From the NCBI GenBank assembly GCA_902167985.1, contig CABHNZ010000002.1, positions 248,001 to 312,000 of the forward strand: a stretch of 64,000 bases of DNA, in the 5' to 3' direction. The stretch comes from Shinella sp. UYSO24. GTDB lineage: Bacteria > Pseudomonadota > Alphaproteobacteria > Rhizobiales > Rhizobiaceae. Both the position numbers and the translations under genes were made by a program. The stretch's first letter is position 1, and the number at the start of each line of letters is the position of its first letter. Below, piece by piece: positions 20,682 through 28,565 of this stretch. Below the pieces are notes generated by a model. It was not told the DNA's origin. It saw nothing but the letters and a program-made list of their open reading frames with translations, and did not search any database.

Positions 20682-21221
20682 ATGACGACCGACAGCAAAC
20701 TTGCCTCGTCCATCCGCGCCATCAAGGACTACCCGAAGCCGGGTATCGTGTTTCGCGATATCACCACGCTGCTCGGCGATGCGGAAGCGTTTCGCCATGC
20801 GGTGGACGAGCTGGTAAAGCCCTATCAGGGGCTCGGCGTCGACAAGATTGCCGGGATCGAGGCACGCGGCTTCATTCTCGGCGGCGCGCTTGCGCATCAG
20901 CTGTCGGCCGGTTTCGTGCCGATCCGCAAGAAGGGCAAGCTGCCGCACCAGACCGTGCGCGTTGCCTATAGCCTCGAATACGGCGTCGACGAGATGGAGA
21001 TGCATATCGATGCGGTCAAGCCCGGCCAGCGGGTGATCCTCACCGACGACCTGATCGCGACCGGCGGCACGGCCGAGGGTGCGGTCAAGCTGCTGCGCCA
21101 GCAGGGTGCGGAGATCGTCTCGGCCTGTTTCGTCATCGACCTGCCGGAACTCGGCGGCCGCAAGAAGCTCGAGGCGCTCGGCGTCGAGGTTCGCACGCTG
21201 GTGGAATTCGACGGCCACTGA
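20682..21221 (+). CDS. apt: Adenine phosphoribosyltransferase
   Basis: Converts adenine and PRPP to AMP in purine salvage. At 179 residues it has the usual bacterial length. The PRPP-binding loop is [16 protein letters not shown]; the N-terminal [20 protein letters not shown] and the hood region [16 protein letters not shown] are characteristic. It has its own ATG ([12 protein letters not shown]) after the petABC terminator, so it is probably transcribed separately. Confidence 0.95.
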   Translation: MTTDSKLASSIRAIKDYPKPGIVFRDITTLLGDAEAFRHAVDELVKPYQGLGVDKIAGIEARGFILGGALAHQLSAGFVPIRKKGKLPHQTVRVAYSLEYGVDEMEMHIDAVKPGQRVILTDDLIATGGTAEGAVKLLRQQGAEIVSACFVIDLPELGGRKKLEALGVEVRTLVEFDGH

Positions 21222-21348
21222 GCCGGCTCCTTTGCAGATTGCCTTGACCGTCAGGCTGCGTCCGGCCCGCACCCCCTGACGTTTGAGGGATTGCACCTCG
21301 GCCCGCTTCGCCTATCCTGATGGGCGAAGCATCGGGGGGTAGGCGGGC

Positions 21349-21980
21349 ATGACGGTTGCAACATTGATTGCCTTTGCGGCGGCGTTCCTCGTGTTTGCCG
21401 CCAGTCCCGGCCCGGACAACCTCACCATCGTTGCGCGGACGATCACGCGTGGTGCCCTGCACGGCATCGCCTATGGGGCGGGCACGGTTGCGGGCATTCT
21501 GATCTTCCTGATGCTGGCGGCCTTCGGGCTCTCGGTCGTCGCAGCCGAGACGGGCTGGCTGATGGCCGTGCTTCGCTATGGCGGCGCCGCCTATCTGGTG
21601 CTGATGGGCATTCGTCTATGGATCGCCGTGCCGCAGGATATGCGCCCGGCCGACATGGAGGCCGATGAGAGCCGGGCCGGCACCCGTCGCGGCGTGATCG
21701 GTGGGTTTCTCACCGGGATGGCGCTCAATCTCGGCAATCCCAAGATGCCGCTCTTCTATCTGGCGCTTCTTCCCAATGTCGTCGGGCCGGATCTCGGCTT
21801 GGAACAGGTCGGGCTTCTGTCGCTCATCATCGTCGCCATCGAGGCGCTGGTGATCGGCGGCCATGTTCTGGCGGCGTCGCGGGCACGCAGGGTGCTTTCC
21901 AGTCCGGCTGCGCTGCGCAAGGTCAACCGCGTCTCGGGTGACTGATGGTCGGGGCGGGGGTGGCTGTGGTGGCCAGGTAG
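21349..21980 (+). CDS. LysE/RhtB-family amino-acid exporter (frame break near the C-terminus)
   Basis: Inner-membrane exporter of the LysE superfamily with six helices; the N-terminal ASPGPDNLTIVART motif is diagnostic. As it stands the frame ends at RKVNRVSGD after 198 residues, cutting off the last helix. Restoring one g near 21938 (cgggtgactg to cgggtggactg) gives RVSGGLMVGAGVAVVAR and a stop at 21978-21980, the expected ending of RhtB-type proteins (about 210 residues). This is one of the clearest cases that the breaks in this window are missing bases. Substrate unknown. Confidence 0.88.
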
Positions 21981-22050
21981 TGGGAAGCCCGGCAGTTCGG
22001 CTCTCGGTTTGCTCTTTTGCGTGTCGGCAGAATCGCTTGGGCGAAAATGC

Positions 22051-22518
22051 TCACGCGAATTCGAGTACGGTTCCCTCATAGCGCATCACGGTCTCGCCAT
22101 GCTGGTTGACGGCTTCATTCAGGCTGCGGTTGATGAAGGTTCCCGGTCGCGATGACAGCGCGCGGCTGTCGATCATCGTCACCGAATAGGTGATCGTATC
22201 GCCGGCATAGACCGGCTTCAGCCATTGCAGCTTGGAAAAGCCGGGCGAGGGGCCGAGGCTGGGCGGGGTCAGGCCTTCGCGAGTGAGGCGGGCGGTTTCT
22301 TCCTGCCAATAGGCGATGAAGGTCTTCATCCAGCCGGCGCAGGTGTGCCAGCCGGACGCACAAAGGCCGCCGAATACTGTGTTGAGCGCCGCTTCCGCAT
22401 CCGTATGGAATGGTTGCGGATCGAATTTTTCGGCAAAGCGGATGATGTCTTCTGCGGAAAACAGCAGAGAGCCGGTGACGATGCGGGTGCCGGGCGGGGA
22501 ATGCTCGATCAGCCTCAT
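22051..22518 (-). CDS. MaoC-family hot-dog dehydratase (downstream gene of pair)
   Basis: A 155-residue protein of the MaoC/(R)-specific enoyl-CoA hydratase family. The hydratase motif region is FAEKFDPQPFHTDAEAA, in which the Asp and His are the expected catalytic pair, followed by GGLCASGWHTCAGWM and LKPVYAGDTITYSVTM. The start ATG overlaps the stop of the upstream MaoC gene by four bases. The pair probably forms a complex or heterodimer; the acyl substrate is unknown. Confidence 0.85.
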   Translation of the reverse strand: MRLIEHSPPGTRIVTGSLLFSAEDIIRFAEKFDPQPFHTDAEAALNTVFGGLCASGWHTCAGWMKTFIAYWQEETARLTREGLTPPSLGPSPGFSKLQWLKPVYAGDTITYSVTMIDSRALSSRPGTFINRSLNEAVNQHGETVMRYEGTVLEFA

Positions 22519-22988
22519 GCGGCATCTCCCACGCCTGAAGCCGTTCGCAGCCGGAACATGATCGGGTTCTCGCCGCGCATGACTGTCTCGCCGTGCTGGT
22601 TCTTCACTTCATGCAGGAATTTGACGAGACCGATGCCGGGGCGGGAGCGCAGGGTGCGGCTCTCGATAACGGTGGACTGGCCGCAGAGCGTATCGCCGGC
22701 CAGAACCGGCTTCTTCCATTCCATCAGGTCGAGGCCGGGAGAGCCTTCCGAGGAGGCGCGCGACAGCCAGCCGTCGAACATCATCCGCATGAACATCGAG
22801 CCTGTATGCCAGCCCGAAGCCGAAAGGCCGCCGAGAATGCTTTCCCGGCCGGCCTCTTCGGACAGATGCATCGGCTGCGGGTCGAACTCGCTGGCAAAGG
22901 CGATGATCTCCTGTGCCGTCACGGTCTTTTCTGTCAGGGCGAAAATCCGCCCCGGCGTGAAATCCTCGTAATGGTAGTCGATCGCCAT
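22515..22988 (-). CDS. MaoC-family hot-dog dehydratase (upstream gene of pair)
   Basis: A 157-residue homologue of the next gene, with FASEFDPQPMHLSEEAG as its active-site stretch (Asp and His conserved), GGLSASGWHTGSMFMRM and KKPVLAGDTLCGQSTV. The start is set at the ATG of MAIDYHYEDFTPG (22988), which has GGAGAAG just upstream, not at an earlier in-frame start. It lies just downstream of ychF on the same strand, the usual place for these genes in rhizobia, and overlaps the second MaoC gene. Confidence 0.85.
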   Translation of the reverse strand: MAIDYHYEDFTPGRIFALTEKTVTAQEIIAFASEFDPQPMHLSEEAGRESILGGLSASGWHTGSMFMRMMFDGWLSRASSEGSPGLDLMEWKKPVLAGDTLCGQSTVIESRTLRSRPGIGLVKFLHEVKNQHGETVMRGENPIMFRLRTASGVGDAA

Positions 22989-23030
22989 CGCGCTTCTCCT
23001 TGCCACCGCTTGTCCGACCTTCGGCCGCGA

Positions 23031-24133
23031 TCAGGTGTTGAAGCGGAAGTGGATGACGTCGCCGTCGCTGACGACGTATTCCTTGCCTTCGTCACGGCCC
23101 TTGCCGGCTTCCTTGGCGCCGACTTCGCCCTTGAAGGCGAGGTAGTCGTCATAGGAAATCGTGAAGGCGCGGATGAAGCCGCGTTCGAAATCCGTGTGGA
23201 TGACGCCGGCGGCTGCGGTGCCTTGGTGCCGCGGCGGATGGTCCAGGCGCGGGTTTCCTTGGGGCCGACGGTGAAATAGGTGATCAGATCGAGCAGGTGG
23301 TAGCCAGCGCGGATCAGGCGGTCGAGACCGGCTTCCTCGAGGCCGAGGGCCGAAAGGAACTCGGTTGCTTCCTCTTCCGGCAGCTGGGCGACTTCGGATT
23401 CGATCGCGGCCGAGATGATGACGCATTCGGCGCCCTGTTCCTTGGCCATGGCGGCCACGGCTGCCGTATGCTCGTTGCCCGTCGAGGCATCGCCTTCGGC
23501 GACGTTGCAGACATAGAGAACCGGATGCGAGGTCAGGAGGTTAAGGCTCTTGAGGATCTCTATATCTTCCGGCGACAGCGTCTTCAGCAGGAGACGGGCC
23601 GGCTTGCCGTTGTTCAGAAGCTTGATGACTTCTTCCATGACGGGAAGCTGGGCCAGCGATTCCTTGTCCTTGCTGGTGGCGCGCTTGCGGGTCTGTTCGA
23701 CGCGGCGCTCAAGGCTTTCGAGGTCGGCGAGCATCAGCTCGGTCTCGATCGTGTCGGCATCGCCGACCGGATTGATGCGGCCTTCGACATGGGTGATGTC
23801 GTCGTCTTCGAAGCAGCGCAGCACATGCACGACCGCATCGACTTCGCGGATATTGGCAAGGAACTTGTTGCCGAGGCCTTCGCCCTTCGATGCGCCGCGC
23901 ACGAGGCCGGCGATATCGACGAAGGAGATGCGCGTCGGAATGATTTCCTTGGAGCCGGCGATATCGGCCAGCTTCTTCATGCGCGGATCCGGCACGGCGA
24001 CTTCGCCGGTATTCGGCTCGATCGTGCAGAACGGATAGTTGGCAGCCTGCGCGGCCGCCGTCTTGGTGAGTGCGTTAAAGAGGGTGGACTTGCCGACATT
24101 CGGCAGGCCCACGATACCGCATTTGAAACCCAT
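23031..24133 (-). CDS. ychF: Redox-regulated ATPase YchF (frame break)
   Basis: Obg-family P-loop ATPase (about 367 residues) that associates with ribosomes and stress responses. G1 motif [15 protein letters not shown], switch region [20 protein letters not shown], the variant G4 region, and the C-terminal TGS domain ([19 protein letters not shown], then [15 protein letters not shown]). The frame slips near 23219: KAPQ is followed in the shifted frame by [13 protein letters not shown], one g missing. The protein ends [14 protein letters not shown]-like ([13 protein letters not shown] here), the normal end of YchF, so the gene is complete once one base is restored. Confidence 0.93.
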
Positions 24134-24307
24134 GGGATGAACCCCGTATCGTCAGAAACTTCGTTGACGCTGGCTATGGGGGAAAGTGCGGGAGCGGTCA
24201 AGGCTTGCTGGCCGGGAAGGGGCGTCGGGAGGAGGGCTAACGGGTGGCAATGCTTGTCGGTAAGGCGGATTTGCCTTACTTTTATGGGCACGTGGAGGTA
24301 TTTGGTC

Positions 24308-24565
24308 ATGGTCAGGCTGAAGGTCACTGCCAAAGGGCAGGTCACGCTTAAGAAGGAAGTGCTTGAGCATCTGGGTTTGAAGGCAGGCGATGAAGTTGAG
24401 ATCGATCTGTTGCCGACAGGTGAAGGCAATATTCGCGCGGCGAAAGGAAAGCGCAGTATCGAGAGCCTGTTCGGCATGTTCGCGCATAAGGCAGACAGAT
24501 CCTACTCGATCGAGGAGATCAATGAGGCGATCGCTGCGGGCTATGCAGGCGAGATCAAGTTTTGA
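24308..24565 (+). CDS. AbrB/MazE-type antitoxin
   Basis: An 85-residue swapped-hairpin DNA-binding protein: VRLKVTAKGQVTLKKEVLEH is the AbrB-type strand-turn-strand, and LGLKAGDEVEIDLLPTG completes it. The C-terminal part (SIESLFGMFAHKADRSYSIE) is the toxin-binding arm, as in VapB antitoxins of this class. The ATG at 24308 is preceded by GGAGG. A much longer in-frame extension upstream is only the antisense of ychF. Overlaps the toxin gene by four bases. Confidence 0.85.
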   Translation: MVRLKVTAKGQVTLKKEVLEHLGLKAGDEVEIDLLPTGEGNIRAAKGKRSIESLFGMFAHKADRSYSIEEINEAIAAGYAGEIKF

Positions 24566-24960
24566 AGGCGATCGTTGATACGAACGTGCTTATACGGATG
24601 TTCACACAGGATCATCCGACGCAATCGCCGGCGGCCGCCGAGTTCCTGAGTGGCAACGAGATCGTCGTGACTAGCCAGACGCTCTGCGAGTTGGTGTGGG
24701 TCTTGAAGCGCGTTTATAACTTCAGCTCCGAGGAGCTGGAAACGGCCATCCGCTTTCTCGCAGAGACCGACACCGTCACCGTGGATAATGGAGCCGTGAG
24801 AGAGGGCTTGTCCTTTGTCACGGCCGGCGGTGATTTCGCCGATGGGGTGATCGCCTTCGAAGGTCGCCGTCTCGGAGGGCAATTCTTTGCGACCTTCGAT
24901 CGGAAGGCAGCTTCGATATTGGGCAGGCAAGGGATTAAGTGCCTGCTTCTTCGTGATTAG
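24562..24960 (+). CDS. VapC-type PIN-domain ribonuclease toxin
   Basis: A 132-residue PIN protein starting at a TTG codon that overlaps the antitoxin stop. Acidic metal-binding residues of the PIN active site appear in order: AIVDTNVLIR, the E of QTLCELVWVL, GGDFADGVIA and FATFDRKA. Such toxins cut tRNA or rRNA. The TTG start and overlap indicate translational coupling that keeps toxin production low. Confidence 0.87.
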   Translation: MKAIVDTNVLIRMFTQDHPTQSPAAAEFLSGNEIVVTSQTLCELVWVLKRVYNFSSEELETAIRFLAETDTVTVDNGAVREGLSFVTAGGDFADGVIAFEGRRLGGQFFATFDRKAASILGRQGIKCLLLRD

Positions 24961-25121
24961 AGCGGGGTGTGTTCGGACGAACGGACGATACTCTCTCTCC
25001 TAGAGCCATAGACGTCTGCTTTGACTTCGCGTCACCTTGAAAATCCCGGCCTGCGGTGCGATATAGCGGCCACACATTTCAAAGCCTATTGCAGAATGGC
25101 GAACGTCATCAGGAGATGCCG

Positions 25122-25430
25122 ATGGCCGGAAATACTGTCATTGCCCCGAAAACCACGACCAAGCCGAAGCTGGAGCGCCCGAAGCTCTATAAGGTGATGC
25201 TGGTCAATGATGATTATACGCCGCGTGAATTCGTCACGATGGTGCTGAAAGCCGTGTTCCGGATGAGCGAGGAGACCGGTCATCGGGTGATGATGACCGC
25301 CCACCGCATGGGTGTGGCCGTGGTTGTCGTCTGCGCCAAGGATATCGCCGAGACCAAGGCGAAGGAGGCGATCGATCTCGCCAAGGAAGCGGGCTTTCCG
25401 CTGATGTTCACCACAGAGCCGGAAGAGTAA
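25122..25430 (+). CDS. clpS: ATP-dependent Clp protease adaptor ClpS (ClpS2-like)
   Basis: Adaptor of about 102 residues that delivers N-degron substrates to ClpAP. Core YKVMLVNDDYTPREFVTMVL contains the conserved N-D-D/E-type binding pocket, followed by TGHRVMMTAHRMG and ETKAKEAIDLAKEAGFPLMF. There is no clpA next to it; many Rhizobiales have a second, unlinked clpS (ClpS2), which this resembles. AGGAG lies upstream; the ATG at 25122 (MAGNTVIAPK) is preferred, with another two codons earlier. Confidence 0.9.
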   Translation: MAGNTVIAPKTTTKPKLERPKLYKVMLVNDDYTPREFVTMVLKAVFRMSEETGHRVMMTAHRMGVAVVVVCAKDIAETKAKEAIDLAKEAGFPLMFTTEPEE

Positions 25431-25514
25431 GCTACTCCCGCGACGAGCCCGGTTTGACGGGTGGTGAAAAAGGAAAGGGCCGAAACGATGCAACGTTCCG
25501 GCCCGGTCTTCTGA

Positions 25515-26465
25515 TTACTTCTTCTTTTTCTTCTCGGCCGTGACGCCGAGCGACTTTGCCGAGATCCAGAAGACGGAATCTTCCGCTTCGGCCGTTTCCA
25601 GCCAGGCGAAGTCGAGATCCGGATATTCTTCCTCGAGGATTTCGCGGCCGGTGCCGATTTCGCAGATCATGCCGCCTTCCGGCGTCAGGTGCAGCGGCGC
25701 TTCGCTCAGCAGGCGGCGGACGATATCGAGACCGTCGTCGCCGCCGTCGAATGCCATGGCCGGTTCTGCACGGTATTCATCCGGGAAGACGGCCATTTCC
25801 TCAAGGCTGACATAGGGCGGGTTGGTGATGATGAGGTCGTATTTGCGGCCCTTCACCGGCCCGAAGAGATCGCCCTGATGCAGCGATACATGGCCTTCTA
25901 CTTCATGGGCGGCAACGTTGATCTTGGCGACTTCCAGCGCGTCCGGCGAGAGGTCGACCGCATCGATTTCGGCGCCGGGGAAGAATTTCGAGGCCAGAAT
26001 GGCAAGGCAGCCCGAACCGGTGCAGATGTCGATGACATTCGAAACGCTGTCGGCATCGGGCAGGTAGGCCGGCTCGTCGTCGCCGAGATATTCGGAAAAC
26101 AGGATCTCGCCAATATGCGAGCGCGGTACGATCACCCGCTCGTCGACATGAAAGCGAACACCCTGAATGTAGGAGCGGCCCGTCAGATAGGAGGAGGGCT
26201 TGCGGGTGGTGACGCGCTCTTCGATGCGCGCGGCGAGCAGCTTGCGCTCCGGCAGCGTCAGGCGGGCATCGAGAAACGGATCAAGAGTGTCGATCGGCAG
26301 GTCGAGCGAATCGAGGATCAGGAAGGCGGCGTCATCCCCGGCCGTCATGGTGCCGTGGCCGAAGCTGAGTTCGGCGGCATTGAAACGGGAAATTGCATAG
26401 CGCCAGTAGTCGCGAAGTGTAAGGAGTTCGGCTGCAACGTCTTCTGAAGAAAGAGAAATCGTCAT
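25515..26465 (-). CDS. prmB: Ribosomal protein L3 N5-glutamine methyltransferase
   Basis: A 316-residue SAM-dependent methyltransferase. The NPPY motif in YDLIITNPPYVSLEEM marks the N5-glutamine group; the cofactor loop is VIDICTGSGCLAILAS. The longer N-terminal domain and the stretch YLTGRSYIQGVRFHVDERVIV-type (here SSYLTGRSYIQGVRFHVDE) fit PrmB, which modifies ribosomal protein L3, better than PrmC or HemK. It ends in a poly-lysine tail (EKKKKK). Stands alone on the minus strand. Confidence 0.87.
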   Translation of the reverse strand: MTISLSSEDVAAELLTLRDYWRYAISRFNAAELSFGHGTMTAGDDAAFLILDSLDLPIDTLDPFLDARLTLPERKLLAARIEERVTTRKPSSYLTGRSYIQGVRFHVDERVIVPRSHIGEILFSEYLGDDEPAYLPDADSVSNVIDICTGSGCLAILASKFFPGAEIDAVDLSPDALEVAKINVAAHEVEGHVSLHQGDLFGPVKGRKYDLIITNPPYVSLEEMAVFPDEYRAEPAMAFDGGDDGLDIVRRLLSEAPLHLTPEGGMICEIGTGREILEEEYPDLDFAWLETAEAEDSVFWISAKSLGVTAEKKKKK

Positions 26466-26591
26466 AGGAGGGTTCCAAATAAAGCTGTATGTTTATTAGC
26501 GTCTCATTGCGTCATTTTCCACTGTAAATCGTGGCGTGTGAAACAATTCAGCTGATGAAGAAGGCCGATTTCCTGTGCCTCGGCGATAGCG

Positions 26592-27365
26592 CTATTCGCC
26601 CTTGCCGCCGAACATCTTTTTCAGCATGTCGGCCATCGGTCCGGAGGCCGGCAGGTTGGGGCGCGCGCGCCGCGGGCCTGATGGATATGGCTCTTGCGGC
26701 GGGTTTTGCGGCTTGGCGCTGTCGGCACCGTCCGGAGACTTGGCCGCCCCGGTCGCCTTGGCGGGCTTTGCCGGCTTGTCGCCATCCGGCTCGCCCTTGA
26801 CGCCGACGGCAAGCGCCAGCTTGTTCATCAGCTGCGAATCCTCGGCCTTGACCAGCATGGCGGCATTGTCGGCCAGCGCGTCGAGAAGCGGGGTCAGCCA
26901 GACCTGATCCGACTTGGCGAAATCGCCGAGCACATGGTTATGAACCTGTTCCTTCGAGCCCGGATGGCCGATGCCGAGGCGCAGGCGGCGGTATTCCTTG
27001 CCGCAATGGGCATCGAGCGACTTGACGCCGTTATGGCCGCCATGGCCGCCGCCGGTCTTGATGCGGGCGCGGCCGGGCGGAAGATCCAATTCGTCATAGA
27101 TGGTGGTGATATCGGCCGGGGTGAGCTTGTAGAAGCGCATCGCCTCGCCGACTGCCTCGCCCGAGAGGTTCATGAAGGTCTGCGGCTTCATCAGAAGAAC
27201 CTTCTCGCCGCCGATCTCGCCTTCGGAAATCTCCGCCTTGAACTTTTTCGACCAGGGGCCGAAACCGGGCAGGCGCTGGATCGCGTCGACCGCCATGAAG
27301 CCGATATTGTGGCGGTTGCCCTGGTATTTCGAGCCGGGATTGCCGAGCCCCGCGATGATGATCAT
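26592..27365 (-). CDS. pth: Peptidyl-tRNA hydrolase with long C-terminal extension
   Basis: Releases tRNA from stalled peptidyl-tRNA; essential. Catalytic residues sit in [19 protein letters not shown] (Asn and His), with [10 protein letters not shown] and [16 protein letters not shown]. The core ends near residue 190; the remaining 65 residues are Ala/Pro/Lys/Gly-rich ([20 protein letters not shown]) and end in [14 protein letters not shown], a short amphipathic helix. The usual bacterial enzyme is about 195 residues. In many rhizobia pth follows rplY; here two genes lie between them. Confidence 0.92.
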   Translation of the reverse strand: MIIIAGLGNPGSKYQGNRHNIGFMAVDAIQRLPGFGPWSKKFKAEISEGEIGGEKVLLMKPQTFMNLSGEAVGEAMRFYKLTPADITTIYDELDLPPGRARIKTGGGHGGHNGVKSLDAHCGKEYRRLRLGIGHPGSKEQVHNHVLGDFAKSDQVWLTPLLDALADNAAMLVKAEDSQLMNKLALAVGVKGEPDGDKPAKPAKATGAAKSPDGADSAKPQNPPQEPYPSGPRRARPNLPASGPMADMLKKMFGGKGE

Positions 27366-27532
27366 GAATAAGCGTCCGGTTTAGTGCCTGCCCTTCACCA
27401 CAGCGAAAAGCTGCCGATGTCAACCCTTGCGGCCGGGCGATGGTTCTGTCCGCAGGTCAAATATGAGGCGATGTGTGGCGGATTGCGAGGGGCGCGCCGT
27501 GCCTTCCGGCCCAGATGGACCGGATGTCAGGG

Positions 27533-28446
27533 TCAGGGTGGCCAGGTGATGCCGTAATGCTGGTAGATGGATTGCTGGCGCCCGTCGGTCCGCACGCGGT
27601 CAAGGCTTGCCTGAAGGCGGGCGATGATGTCGTCGGGCACGCCTCTGTTACAGGCGATGCCGAGCGGCTGTTCCGACAGGGTCACGACGCGCTCGACGCT
27701 CTTTTCCGTGTTGTTCATCGATCGGAACATGTTTTCCGACATGGGGATGAGATCGATGCGGCCGGCCATCAGCTTGCGCAGCATCGTGTCGGTATCGGCG
27801 CTGGTATCGATGTTGGGGAAGCCGAGCGCTTCCAGCACGTGTTGGGTGAAGTCGTCACGATAGGTGCCGACGACAATTTCTTGGCCTCTTCCAGCGTCGT
27901 TGCCGGAATATGGGAGCCGGCCCGTCGAACAAGGATGCGGCGCGCAACGCCGAGCGGTGACACCCATTTGAAGCGGGGCTCGCGCTCCGCTGTCCGGGCG
28001 GTTGCGTAGACGCAGTGCATGGGTTCCGTTTCACCGGTCGCAAGTGCACGGGCCCAGGGCATGATGTCGAGCTTGATCGGCAGCCCGGCACCGTCGGCAA
28101 TCGCGACGATCTGGTCGACATTGATCCCGTGAAACGAGCCGTCCGGCTCCTGATAGGCATAGGGAGCGTTGGGCTCCGTGAGCATGACGAGCGGCTGCTG
28201 TGCCTTGGCGGGCTCTGCCGTGGCGGCTGCGGCAGCAGGAGCGGCAGCGCCAAGGGAGGCGGCTGAGGCGTCGAGGGATGTCACGGCCGGAAAAGCGAAG
28301 AGAAGGAAGGCCAGCGCCAGCGCTGAGGGCAGGCGGGGGAGGGCCAGCGTCAAGGACAGGGGCAGAGGCAGTGACAAAGGCGGCGACAGAAACAGAGGCC
28401 GAGGCCGGGACAGATAAACGTGGAGGGCAAGGCCGGCTCTTCGCAT
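27533..28446 (-). CDS. Periplasmic solute-binding protein, family 3-like (frame break)
   Basis: About 304 residues. A long, Leu/Pro-rich signal region (to about residue 62) precedes QPLVMLTEPNAPYAYQEPDG and HGINVDQIVAIADGAGLPI, which is the typical start of an extracellular solute-binding protein family 3 domain. The second half (VGTYRDDFTQHVLEALGF, MLRKLMAGRIDLIPMSENM) is in another frame. The break lies near 27879 in aagaaattg, where an A appears lost (EEAKKIVVGTYRDD). No ABC permease is nearby, so it may sense and not import. The signal region comes from a low-complexity purine-rich stretch on the plus strand (28290-28420). Confidence 0.75.
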
Positions 28447-28565
28447 GGCTGCAGGTTTAAGGCGGCGCGGTTCGATGCGACGTTTGAAAGGGCAGGGCTG
28501 GCGTATCGTCCGGGGGCAATCGTCATCCGTTCTCCTTCATGTCGCCTCTCCCCCGATTGTCCGGT

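Noticed and set aside
23297-24307. N-terminal extension of the AbrB antitoxin frame
   Set aside because: It is antisense to ychF; a good ribosome site marks the real start at 24308.
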